From assembly GCA_027451455.1 (NCBI GenBank), contig DAIDJI010000180.1, positions 1 to 8,853 on the forward strand: a DNA stretch of 8,853 nucleotides, read 5' to 3'. Below are positions 1-5,488 of this stretch, one piece after another (the first letter of the stretch is position 1; the number at the start of each line of letters is the position of its first letter). Both the position numbers and the translations under genes were made by a program. The notes under the pieces are model-generated. The model searched no databases. It was given only the letters and a program-made list of their open reading frames with translations, and had not been told where the DNA came from. The DNA comes from Planctomycetales bacterium (GTDB lineage: Bacteria; Planctomycetota; Planctomycetia; Isosphaerales; Isosphaeraceae).

Positions 1-81
1 TTGGTGGTGAGACGAGGGTTCGCACGGCGGTCCGGGGGGCTGACGCCCCCCGGCTACGTCCTGACGCCCACTTCGTGGGCT
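1..81 (+). repeat. Partial composite palindromic element (arm A)
   Basis: This is one arm of the 236-bp composite element found complete at 4923-5158 and 7170-7405. It contains a GC hairpin (stem CCGGGGGGC at 32-40, loop TGAC, stem GCCCCCCGG at 45-53), then CTAC at 54-57 (GTAG on the minus strand), then a second hairpin GCCCAC-TTC-GTGGGC at 66-80. The bases before the first hairpin (1-31) also resemble the matching flank of the copy at 4923-5158 in reverse complement. Projecting that copy's geometry, the central palindrome should begin about 9 bases before the window. The open reading frame across it (RSGGLTPPGYVLTPTSWA) is a by-product of the repeat. Confidence 0.85.
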
Positions 82-118
82 CCCGGGACTGACCCTGATA
101 CACGAGCCCTCAATGTTG

Positions 119-212
119 GGCGCGGGTCTCGCGACCCCGCCCCAGGCCCAGACCGAAGGTCTCCCGAGTTCTCGCCGGCCTGCGCTCGCGCGGGAGACCT
201 GCGGTCCGGCCT
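119..212. repeat. Long imperfect inverted repeat next to a small hairpin
   Basis: A stepped inverted repeat runs from 144 to 212. AGGCC (144-148), GACCG (151-155) and AGGTCTCCCG (157-166) pair with CGGGAGACCT (191-200), CGGTC (202-206) and GGCCT (208-212), interrupted only by one- or two-base mismatches. The loop is 24 bases. Just before it is a small hairpin, GGGTC-TCGC-GACCC, at 124-137. No T-run follows on either strand, so it is not a classical intrinsic terminator. It may be a decayed dispersed repeat or a structured RNA end. No protein-coding signal is seen at 82-374. Confidence 0.6.
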
Positions 213-222
213 CCCGGCGTCC

Positions 223-344
223 GGTAGGGTTGGCGTTGCCCACCAGTTCGAAGCCTCGACCGGTGGGCGATGTCCACCCGGCGTCTTCTGCCCGCGCCCG
301 GCTTGTCGTTCGAGGCCCCGACCGGTGGGCGATGCCCACCCTAC
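223..344. repeat. Inverted pair of GTAG-hairpin repeats (second family)
   Basis: The left unit is GTAG (224-227) followed by an imperfect hairpin GGTTGGC-GTT-GCCCACC (228-244). The right unit is its inverted partner: a perfect hairpin GGTGGGC-GAT-GCCCACC (324-340) followed by CTAC (341-344). A third, decayed hairpin (GGTGGGC-GAT-GTCCACC, 262-278) lacks the CTAC. The stretches 246-278 and 308-340 are direct copies 62 bases apart, differing at about three positions. A GTAG immediately 5' of a GC-rich hairpin, arranged as an inverted pair, is the layout of REP/BIME elements. Short frames here (WWATPT, RWAMPT) are products of the repeat, not genes. Confidence 0.75.
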
Positions 345-374
345 GTCACCCAACCGACCTGTGGGAATAGACCG

Positions 375-1175
375 TCAATTCGCCCGCAACGTCTCCGCCT
401 TCCACAGATAGATGTCGAACACGCCCAGCTCGTTCTCGACCACGATCTGCTCGTCGGGTTTGATGTCGGCCATCCGGTGTGCGATCGAGATCACCCTGGT
501 GCCTGGCGGCAGCTTCTTTAATTGCGGTAGCAACCGGGCATTTAGTCGGGGCAGCAGATAAAGCACGACGACGGTCGGCCCGTCGCTCATGTCGAGCTTG
601 AAAATATCACGTTGCTCGATCGACACCAGCTTCTCGACGCCGTTCTTCCGCACGTTGGCCATCGAATCCTTGACGCGTTCAGGATCGATGTCGAACCCCT
701 TCGCCTTGCAGCCGAACACCTTCGCCGCGGTCACCGGAATCCGTCCGTCGCCGCAGCCGAGGTCCCACACGACGTCCTTCTTCGTCACCCCGGCCAGCCG
801 CAGCGCGGCCTCCACCACGTCCTGCGGCGCGGGCTCATACTCAACGTCGGGAATCGGCCGCTGGCCCGGCTCGCGCAGGTCGATCGATTCGAAATCGCCC
901 GGCCGGACGTCGACCTCCTGCGTCACCGTCCGCGGCCCATTGGGCCCGGGGATGATCGCCTTGATTGTGTAAATATATTTACCCGGCGCCAGCGGCGGCG
1001 AGATGAACCGGCGCATTGTCCCGGTGGACTTCGTATCCTGCCCCTCGATCAGCAGCCGGGCATCCTCGGGCAGATAGACCTCCAGCGTGACGGTCCTCCG
1101 AAAGTCCTGCGCGAACGCACCGGCCGGGATCAGACACGCGAACAGGAGCAGCGCCAGAACCTTGCTGTGCCACAT
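375..1175 (-). CDS. Exported TIGR03000-domain / SAM-dependent methyltransferase fusion protein
   Basis: This 266-aa protein starts at ATG 1175. A GGGAG lies 11 bases upstream and a signal peptide follows at once (hydrophobic core about 6-20, likely cleavage after AFA, residue 22). An upstream GTG at 1211 would bury that signal. Residues about 28-100 match the planctomycete TIGR03000 domain in pattern: LEVYLPEDARLLIEG, then STGTMRRFISPPLAPGK and a TV-rich strand. Residues about 110-240 form a class I methyltransferase fold, with the SAM-binding glycine motif DLGCGDGR at 138-145, an acidic GFDIDPER at 160-167 and a motif-II-like QRDIF at 188-192. The substrate is not recognisable. A methyltransferase behind a signal peptide is odd because SAM is made in the cytoplasm. 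The domain assignments look safe; export is predicted only. The gene is the last of three minus-strand genes, but 396 bases separate it from the hydrolase gene, so it probably has its own transcript. Confidence 0.9.
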   Translation of the reverse strand: MWHSKVLALLLFACLIPAGAFAQDFRRTVTLEVYLPEDARLLIEGQDTKSTGTMRRFISPPLAPGKYIYTIKAIIPGPNGPRTVTQEVDVRPGDFESIDLREPGQRPIPDVEYEPAPQDVVEAALRLAGVTKKDVVWDLGCGDGRIPVTAAKVFGCKAKGFDIDPERVKDSMANVRKNGVEKLVSIEQRDIFKLDMSDGPTVVVLYLLPRLNARLLPQLKKLPPGTRVISIAHRMADIKPDEQIVVENELGVFDIYLWKAETLRAN

Positions 1176-1319
1176 TGCTGGAACATCTCCCGGTCTGTCT
1201 TGCGGCCGCACGAAATCCGGCCTCGGCGAGAGTCTTCAAACGGACTCCGGTTGAACCAGCGACAGGACGAGCCCGACAGGTCTCCTGGTCTTCTCCACGT
1301 CTCTGTTGTCTCGGTGCCT

Positions 1320-1535
1320 CCGCGTGAATCGTCCTGGTCTTCGCCTTCTCTGCGTCTCTGCGCGAAACTCTTCGTCTTCTCAGCCTCTTCGTCTTCTCCG
1401 CGTCTCTGCTCTCTCTGCGTTTCTGCGCGAAACTCTTCGTCTTCTCAGCCTCTTCGTCTTCTCTGCGTCTCTGCTCTCTCTGCGACTCTGCGTGAAACTC
1501 TTCGTCTTCTCTGCGACTCTGCGTGAAATCCGACC
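1320..1535 (-). repeat. 65-bp polypurine/polypyrimidine tandem repeat
   Basis: The plus strand is almost pure pyrimidine with CTCTGCG and CTTCGTCTTCTC words; the minus strand is the purine-rich counterpart. The anchor CG[C/T]GAAA(C)TC recurs at 1361, 1426 and 1491, an exact 65-base spacing. A shorter unit starts at 1522 (31 bases on) and a diverged one near 1322. Each long unit contains the 12-mer CTCTTCGTCTTC twice. The repeat lies between the hydrolase stop and the methyltransferase start. Arginine/glutamate-rich frames across it (such as SRRDAEKTK) are translations of the repeat. The remaining gap sequence (1176-1319 and 1536-1571) holds weaker versions of the same words and no other feature I can support. 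Confidence 0.85.
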
Positions 1536-1571
1536 CTTCCGGTCTTCTCCGTGTCTCTGCATGCGATCCGG

Positions 1572-2282
1572 TCACGGGACCAAAAATGGCCGAACGCGCT
1601 CCGCCAGCAGCATGTACCCCTCGCGAGCGAAGTGCAGCCGGTCCTTGACGAATAGCTCGGGTCGGGCGCGCCCGTCCGAGTCCAGGCTGATGGTGTCGGC
1701 GTCGACATACCCGACCCGCGGCATGTCGAGCGCCATCTGGCGGACCAGCCGGTTCAGCTCGCGGTTCTTGTCCGCCTCGCCCCACCGCGCGGGTGCCGGG
1801 CAGAGGCCGATGAAGAGGATCTCCGTCTTCGGCAGCCGGGCGTGGACGACGCGGACGAACTCGGCGAAATCGGCGGCGACCGCCCTCGGCAGCCGGCCGG
1901 CGTGCAGGTCGTTCCCCCCGGCCCGAAGGAAGATCTGCCGCGGCTCGTGCGGGAAGATCAGGCGGTCGGCGAAATGGGTCGAGTCGACGATCTCGGACCC
2001 GCCAAACCCGCGGTTGATCACCTTGAAGCCCGGGAAGTCATCGGCGAGCGTCTTCCAGAGCCGGACGGTCGACGAGCCGATGAACAGGACCCCGCCCTTC
2101 GGCGGAGGATTGCTCCGGTCGCTCGCCTCATACGCGGCGATCTCCTTTTCCCAGCGCGAGTAGTCGCGCGTTGCGGCATACCCCTTTGTCTCCGCCTTCG
2201 CATCCTGCCCCTGCACGTCCCCGCGCGGAAACGCCACGACCAGGCCGATCGCCAGGGCCGCCGCGACCATCGTTCTCTTCAT
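1572..2282 (-). CDS. Secreted SGNH/GDSL-family hydrolase
   Basis: This 236-aa protein is a GDSL-type serine esterase/lipase-fold hydrolase (Lipase_GDSL_2-like). All four SGNH blocks are visible. Block I is FIGSSTVRLW with Ser71 as nucleophile. Block II is the glycine of NRGFGG (about 95). Block III is GGND with Asn124. Block V is DRLH with Asp214 and His217 completing the triad. The start at ATG 2282 is chosen because GAGG (2292-2295) lies 9 bases upstream and a signal peptide follows (hydrophobic core about 5-18), so the enzyme is probably exported. Earlier in-frame starts would add an arginine-rich leader without function. The length suits a single-domain SGNH enzyme. The substrate cannot be read from sequence; short-chain esters, acetylated sugars or lipids are all possible. 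It lies 175 bases downstream of the 474-aa gene on the same strand, so co-transcription is possible. Confidence 0.93.
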   Translation of the reverse strand: MKRTMVAAALAIGLVVAFPRGDVQGQDAKAETKGYAATRDYSRWEKEIAAYEASDRSNPPPKGGVLFIGSSTVRLWKTLADDFPGFKVINRGFGGSEIVDSTHFADRLIFPHEPRQIFLRAGGNDLHAGRLPRAVAADFAEFVRVVHARLPKTEILFIGLCPAPARWGEADKNRELNRLVRQMALDMPRVGYVDADTISLDSDGRARPELFVKDRLHFAREGYMLLAERVRPFLVP

Positions 2283-2434
2283 GCCAGCCGGCCTCAAGGT
2301 TGGATTGGACTGAGGTCGCCGATTTACCCGTCCGATGCGGCGACGCCGGGCCGAAGCCCAGCTTGGTCCCATCCTACCGGTCCCTCCGCGACTCGCAAGG
2401 GGCCGGGCGATGTCTCCCGGAGCCCGAAACTGTT

Positions 2435-2457
2435 CCTCCTAACCCCTAACCCCTCCC
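2435..2457 (-). other. G-rich tract with TTAGGGG repeats just after a stop codon
   Basis: On the minus strand the stop codon TGA of the 474-aa gene is followed directly by GGGAGGGGTTAGGGG and then TTAGGAGG. That gives three G-tracts of three or more plus two GG pairs, separated by short TTA or A loops. It is a borderline G-quadruplex candidate, since the fourth tract is broken. The rest of the 2283-2434 gap shows only the ribosome binding site of the hydrolase gene. Confidence 0.5.
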
Positions 2458-3882
2458 TCACGTCCCGGTCTTCTGCGGCGTGCTGTAGTTGATGCTCCTG
2501 TCCTGGGAATTGACGACGACCTGGATGGCCCCTCCCGGATACTGGGCCGGGTTCGGGTTGCGGCGGAAGATGCCTCCATAAAAGGGCCCGGCCAGCCCAA
2601 CGTAGTTCCGTGTGCTCGCAGGGAGCGTCACCGTGACCATATAGGCCGCCGTGTTCGGCGGCGGGAACCAGCTCTGGTCGATGGCCAGCGCCGCCACCGC
2701 CTGGCTGCCCGTCTGGAACTTCGTCGGTGTGAGGAAGACACCCTGAGGGCTATTGGTACTGCTGCCCACGTATCGATAAAAGACCGTCGGCGTGGCCGTG
2801 AGCTCCTGGGTGTACTGGAGCTCGGCGAACGTGTTCGCGTAATCGACGGCCAGGGGGTTGGGCACCTCCGGAGGTTGGATCACAAGCCTGCCGAAGGCGC
2901 CCTTCGGCCCGAACAGCCCGCGCCGGCCGACGAGGGCGGCGTCGAACTGACTGGCGGCACCCTGCAAGATTCCGAGGAAGTTGCCGCTCGACTGGGCCGC
3001 ATTCACGCGCCGCACCAGCCGGGCCGTGGCATTCGTGACCACCCTGTGGATCCGGGGCTGCTGGGTCGTCGCGAGCTGCATGTCGAATTTGAAGGCCCGG
3101 GCCATCGAGGTGACGACCGCGGCGGCCGCGGCGTTCGCCCCCGGCCCCGGCGTCCGGAAGGGATTCCCGGCGGCGTAGTACACGCTGCCGGGATTTTCCA
3201 TCGTGTGGATCATGGTGTTCAGGCCGGTCTGCGCCTGGAGCGATCGAATGAGATACTCCTCCGGCGGCGTCCCGCGCGGCCAGAGCTTCCGGCTCAGTGC
3301 CAGCTCCTGGACGGAGAGAAAAGCACTCTGCTGGAACTCGGCGGCGGCGCCGCTCCGGGAATTGAAGGCGTAGACGTTGAACGTACTGATGCTCGGGCCG
3401 AGGTAGGGGCTGAGGGTCGCGCCGGCGGCCAGGCCCACCACGGGCAGGCCGTCGTTCGATTCGACCTGGGCCGTCCGGATCTCGTAGCGCAGCGACTGCC
3501 CCTGGAGCTGGAGGAGCCGATTGAGCCCGGGTGCCGGGCCGGCGAAGTATCGCCTCGACGCGGCCTCGAATCCGGCGACTTCCTGGTCGACGACCCGGAC
3601 CACCTCGCCGGTCGGCACGGCCGGATACGCGGCCAGATTCACCTGCGACTCGATCTGTGTCCGCAGCGACCCGACCATCCGGTTGAATCCGGCCGCGAGG
3701 ATGCTCTGCCTATTCCTGGCCGCCTTGAGGAGGTCGGTCAGCGGCGGGGTGTAGAACGTCACCCCCGACGCGGTGAGCAGGGCTCGCCCTTCGAGCGGCT
3801 CGAGCCGCGCGATGAGTCGGAATCGAGGCTTCCGCCGCTCGCGAACGTTGCGGGCGGGCGTCGCCGGCTGTGAGCATGTCAT
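2458..3882 (-). CDS. Predicted exported protein with planctomycete LEPLE-type N-terminal motif, function unknown
   Basis: This 474-aa protein starts at ATG 3882, with GGAG (3890-3893) at a spacing of 7. Longer in-frame starts add only arginine/proline-rich sequence with no coding character. The N-terminus is basic (RNVRERRKPRFRLIA), followed by RLEPLEGRALLTA at 26-38. This R-L-E-P-L-E-x-R-x-LL motif is common at the N-terminus of large planctomycete surface and extracellular proteins and is thought to act in sorting. The body is neutral and rich in Ala, Gln, Asn and Ser. It includes a helical part (about 45-110 and 190-330) and a C-terminal beta-like part with repeated aromatic and proline residues. 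No catalytic motif, dockerin, PEP-CTERM or membrane anchor is visible, so the protein is likely released or bound non-covalently. The gene lies downstream of a minus-strand terminator hairpin at 4044-4081. I do not recognise a family for the body. Confidence 0.88.
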   Translation of the reverse strand: MTCSQPATPARNVRERRKPRFRLIARLEPLEGRALLTASGVTFYTPPLTDLLKAARNRQSILAAGFNRMVGSLRTQIESQVNLAAYPAVPTGEVVRVVDQEVAGFEAASRRYFAGPAPGLNRLLQLQGQSLRYEIRTAQVESNDGLPVVGLAAGATLSPYLGPSISTFNVYAFNSRSGAAAEFQQSAFLSVQELALSRKLWPRGTPPEEYLIRSLQAQTGLNTMIHTMENPGSVYYAAGNPFRTPGPGANAAAAAVVTSMARAFKFDMQLATTQQPRIHRVVTNATARLVRRVNAAQSSGNFLGILQGAASQFDAALVGRRGLFGPKGAFGRLVIQPPEVPNPLAVDYANTFAELQYTQELTATPTVFYRYVGSSTNSPQGVFLTPTKFQTGSQAVAALAIDQSWFPPPNTAAYMVTVTLPASTRNYVGLAGPFYGGIFRRNPNPAQYPGGAIQVVVNSQDRSINYSTPQKTGT

Positions 3883-4035
3883 GGGGCATCTCCAGGTGGA
3901 AGGACAGGATCGAGGGCCGCAATCTCGCCGTCGGGACCGGGGGATCGTCCCCGGTGGTCCATGCCGGCGCCCGTCGTCAGGGCCAGGCACGGTGCGGTTC
4001 GCCCCACCGAGACGTCGACCGGATCGTCCCCGATA

Positions 4036-4081
4036 CAACAAAAGCCCCGGACCGCACTCTCGCGAGAATGCGACCCGGGGC
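4036..4081 (-). terminator. Intrinsic terminator, minus strand
   Basis: Read on the minus strand, GCCCCGG (4081-4075) pairs with CCGGGGC (4050-4044). The inner part pairs further, including TCTCG/CGAGA around 4058-4067. The run TTTTGTTGT follows directly. The plus-strand side has no T-run, so it acts in one direction. No minus-strand protein gene ends here, which makes it an orphan terminator or a leader attenuator. Confidence 0.7.
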
Positions 4082-4139
4082 CCACGCGACCCTCGCCGGC
4101 CGCCGCATACCCGAGCGGCAGGCGCAATCAGACTCGTTG
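4036..4139 (-). ncRNA. Candidate ~100-nt transcript or leader ending at an intrinsic terminator
   Basis: A minus-strand promoter (4146-4175) would start transcription near 4139. A strong terminator (4044-4081 plus its T-tract) would end it near 4036, giving about 100 nt. No convincing protein fits this span. It could be a small RNA, or the attenuated leader of the exported-protein gene whose start is about 155 bases further on. No known RNA family was recognised (no SRP, tmRNA or RNase P core motifs). The call rests only on promoter and terminator spacing. Confidence 0.3.
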
Positions 4140-4145
4140 ATGTGC

Positions 4146-4175
4146 AGCATATCCGGAAACATCAGCACAAATCAA
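4146..4175 (-). promoter_or_regulatory. Possible sigma-70-like promoter
   Basis: On the minus strand, TTGATT (4175-4170) and TATGCT (4151-4146) are 18 bases apart; each matches the consensus hexamer at four of six positions. The segment also carries the inverted repeat TGATGT/ACATCA (4140-4145 against 4160-4165, about 15-base loop), a possible operator or RNA fold. The rest of the gap before the next gene (4176-4404) shows no gene or clear signal. Confidence 0.35.
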
Positions 4176-4404
4176 GCGGACAGCGATCCCGCCCCTGGCG
4201 TTCCGGCACCGCGTGAGATGCCGAGGGGCGTTCCGCACGGCGTGGCACCGCCCGCCGAGCCGCCCGGGAAGGCGGGAAAGCCGGACCTGCGCCGATGCCG
4301 TCGGAATAAATCCTCCCGACGACCGAAAACACCTCCGGGCGCGATCCGAAAGACCCGGGTGCAAAGGTCATCGGCCACGCGGCCAGGCCGCTTACCTGCC
4401 CCGC

Positions 4405-4409
4405 GGAGG
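4405..4409 (+). promoter_or_regulatory. Ribosome binding site deciding the start of the small membrane protein
   Basis: GGAGG lies one base before ATG 4411 but seven bases before ATG 4417. The second spacing is normal for bacteria, so initiation at 4417 is favoured. Confidence 0.75.
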
Positions 4410-4416
4410 CATGGGG

Positions 4417-4749
4417 ATGGACGACCTTCTCGATGAGATTCCCGGCCGGGAGAAGCCCGCGAGGAAGCCCACCATCTGCCTGGACTGCAAGCACATGCAG
4501 CATCCCCGGGCGGCGGGCGACGCCTGCTGCGCGAATCCCCGCTTCGAGATCACGCCCGCGTACGACTACGTCACGGGCAAGATCACGAGCGGGACGAAGC
4601 CCCGGTGCCGGGACGTCAACGTCGACGGCCAGTGCCCGGGCTTCGAGGAACGCGCGAGGATCGCGGTATCCGACTTCCTGTGTGGCACCCTGGTGATTGG
4701 CGTCGCGTCGACCGTGATCGTGTGGATCGTTATGAAATACTGGGTTTGA
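4417..4749 (+). CDS. Small cysteine-rich protein with C-terminal membrane anchor
   Basis: This 110-aa protein has two parts. Residues 21-77 form a cysteine module: CLDC (21, 24), CC (37, 38), C64 and C73. The spacing, together with DYVTG and GQCPGFE, resembles small zinc-ribbon-like proteins of the pattern CxxCKH ... C(N/H)P ... D-x-VTG ... C ... C-x-x-FE. These are seen scattered in bacterial and phage genomes and usually go unnamed. Residues about 86-106 (FLCGTLVIGVASTVIVWIVM) form one transmembrane helix at the very C-terminus. The protein is therefore probably tail-anchored, with the metal-binding part in the cytoplasm. The start at 4417 is set by GGAGG. No neighbour shares its strand nearby. 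Family resemblance is from memory; metal binding is inferred. Confidence 0.78.
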   Translation: MDDLLDEIPGREKPARKPTICLDCKHMQHPRAAGDACCANPRFEITPAYDYVTGKITSGTKPRCRDVNVDGQCPGFEERARIAVSDFLCGTLVIGVASTVIVWIVMKYWV

Positions 4750-4922
4750 TCGAGAGCCCGGCCGACTCGAACGCATCAGGAAGTCGTTCAGGCTTTCCGG
4801 CCTGACGCCGGGTCCGAATCCGCCCGATCCGCCCGGCCCGTCCGAAGATAGGTCAGGCCGTTAGGGCGCATTTCCGTTGCGTTGCGCACGGGCGAGAGAT
4901 GGAGGTGAGAGTCGGTCCCGGA

Positions 4923-5158
4923 AGCCCACGAAGTGGGCGTCAGGACGTAGCCGGGGGGCGTCAGCCCCCCGGACCGCCCGACGAACCTTGATCTCCCCAC
5001 CATCGTGTCACCCTCGCGGCCGCGACCCCGCCACGCGGGGTCGCGGCCGGGAGGGTCCGTCGAGAGGATTGGGTGTGGGACGCGGCGGTCCGGGCCCGGG
5101 GGGCTGACGCCCCCCGACTACGTCCGATCGCCCCCTGACGGGGGCTCGGAGCCCTGCC
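4923..5158 (+). repeat. 236-bp composite palindromic element (copy 1)
   Basis: In order it holds: hairpin GCCCAC-GAA-GTGGGC (4924-4938); GTAG (4947-4950) and hairpin CCGGGGGGC-GTCA-GCCCCCCGG (4951-4972); a central palindrome with a perfect 14-bp stem (5018-5031 / 5035-5048), which extends to 21 bp with one mismatch; an inverted hairpin (5097-5104 / 5109-5116) with CTAC (5118-5121); and hairpin GCCCCC-TGAC-GGGGGC (5130-5145). The reverse complement of 7170-7405 aligns over all 236 bases without gaps, about 88% identical by hand count. No transposase is encoded. The 173 bases before it (4750-4922) hold only a weak hairpin at 4788-4805. Confidence 0.9.
5012..5054. repeat. Central palindrome of copy 1
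   Basis: The arms GGCCGCGACCCCGC (5018-5031) and GCGGGGTCGCGGCC (5035-5048) are perfect inverted copies around the loop CAC. With a single mismatch (5016/5050) pairing continues outward. It could extrude as a cruciform or form a very stable RNA hairpin. Confidence 0.9.
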
Positions 5159-5173
5159 GTCTCGGGCTCTTAG

Positions 5174-5470
5174 CCGGCCAGGCCCCTCCGTGAGCCACCC
5201 ATCTGCAATGCGCTCCAGCCAGACACGGGTCCGCCTCCACCCCACCCGCCGGGACCGGGACCGAGTCAGCCTGATCCCGATCCGAACCGCCGGACCCCGT
5301 CGGGTGTTCCAGGCCGACACCGCTCGGCCCGATCGGCGTCCGACGGGAAAGCTCCGATCGAGGTTCCAGCCCGCATCATCGACGCGGCCCACCCCGACGG
5401 GGATCGGGCCATCAAGGACGACTTCCTCGTGCTCGTCCCGCGGGATGGGCAGCCGGTCGGTCGGCGTTGA
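5174..5470 (+). pseudogene. Possible C-terminal gene remnant beside the repeat element
   Basis: The frame from 5174 to the TGA at 5468 has no usable start codon. Its first part is proline-rich (PPPPHPPGPGP, PDPDPN). Its end reads like real protein: IEVPARIIDAAHPDGDRA (5357-5410) followed by IKDDFLVLVPRDGQPVGRR, with the strong third-position GC expected of a gene here. The 5' part may have been lost to, or replaced by, the composite repeat that ends 15 bases upstream. It converges on the TPR gene, whose stop lies 18 bases further on. No family was recognised. It may instead be a chance frame in GC-rich DNA. Confidence 0.3.
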
Positions 5471-5488
5471 AAACACTCCGAGCCAGCC

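Noticed and set aside
1..411. Plus-strand open frame of 136 codons
   Set aside because: It runs through two repeat families; its peptide is the translation of the hairpins, and its composition shows no protein character.
1320..1535. Possible CRISPR array
   Set aside because: The units are contiguous low-complexity repeats, with no unique spacers and no cas genes nearby.
979..1785. Minus-strand open frames rich in RRR/EKT through the 65-bp repeat
   Set aside because: All frames across the polypurine repeat are open because it lacks stop codons; they overlap the true hydrolase and methyltransferase genes out of frame.
2875..3873. Plus-strand open frame of 332 codons opposite the exported-protein gene
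   Set aside because: It is an antisense shadow; the minus-strand frame has a ribosome binding site and a recognised N-terminal motif.
4162..4776. Minus-strand open frame of 204 codons
   Set aside because: It overlaps the small membrane protein, which has a ribosome binding site, a cysteine module and a membrane helix; the minus frame has none.
4788..4805. Hairpin TCAGGC/GCCTGA after the small membrane protein gene
   Set aside because: The stem is only six pairs and no T-run follows, so I do not call it a terminator.
4961..5476. Minus-strand open frame of 171 codons
   Set aside because: About half of it is translated composite repeat, and no start signal or motif is visible.
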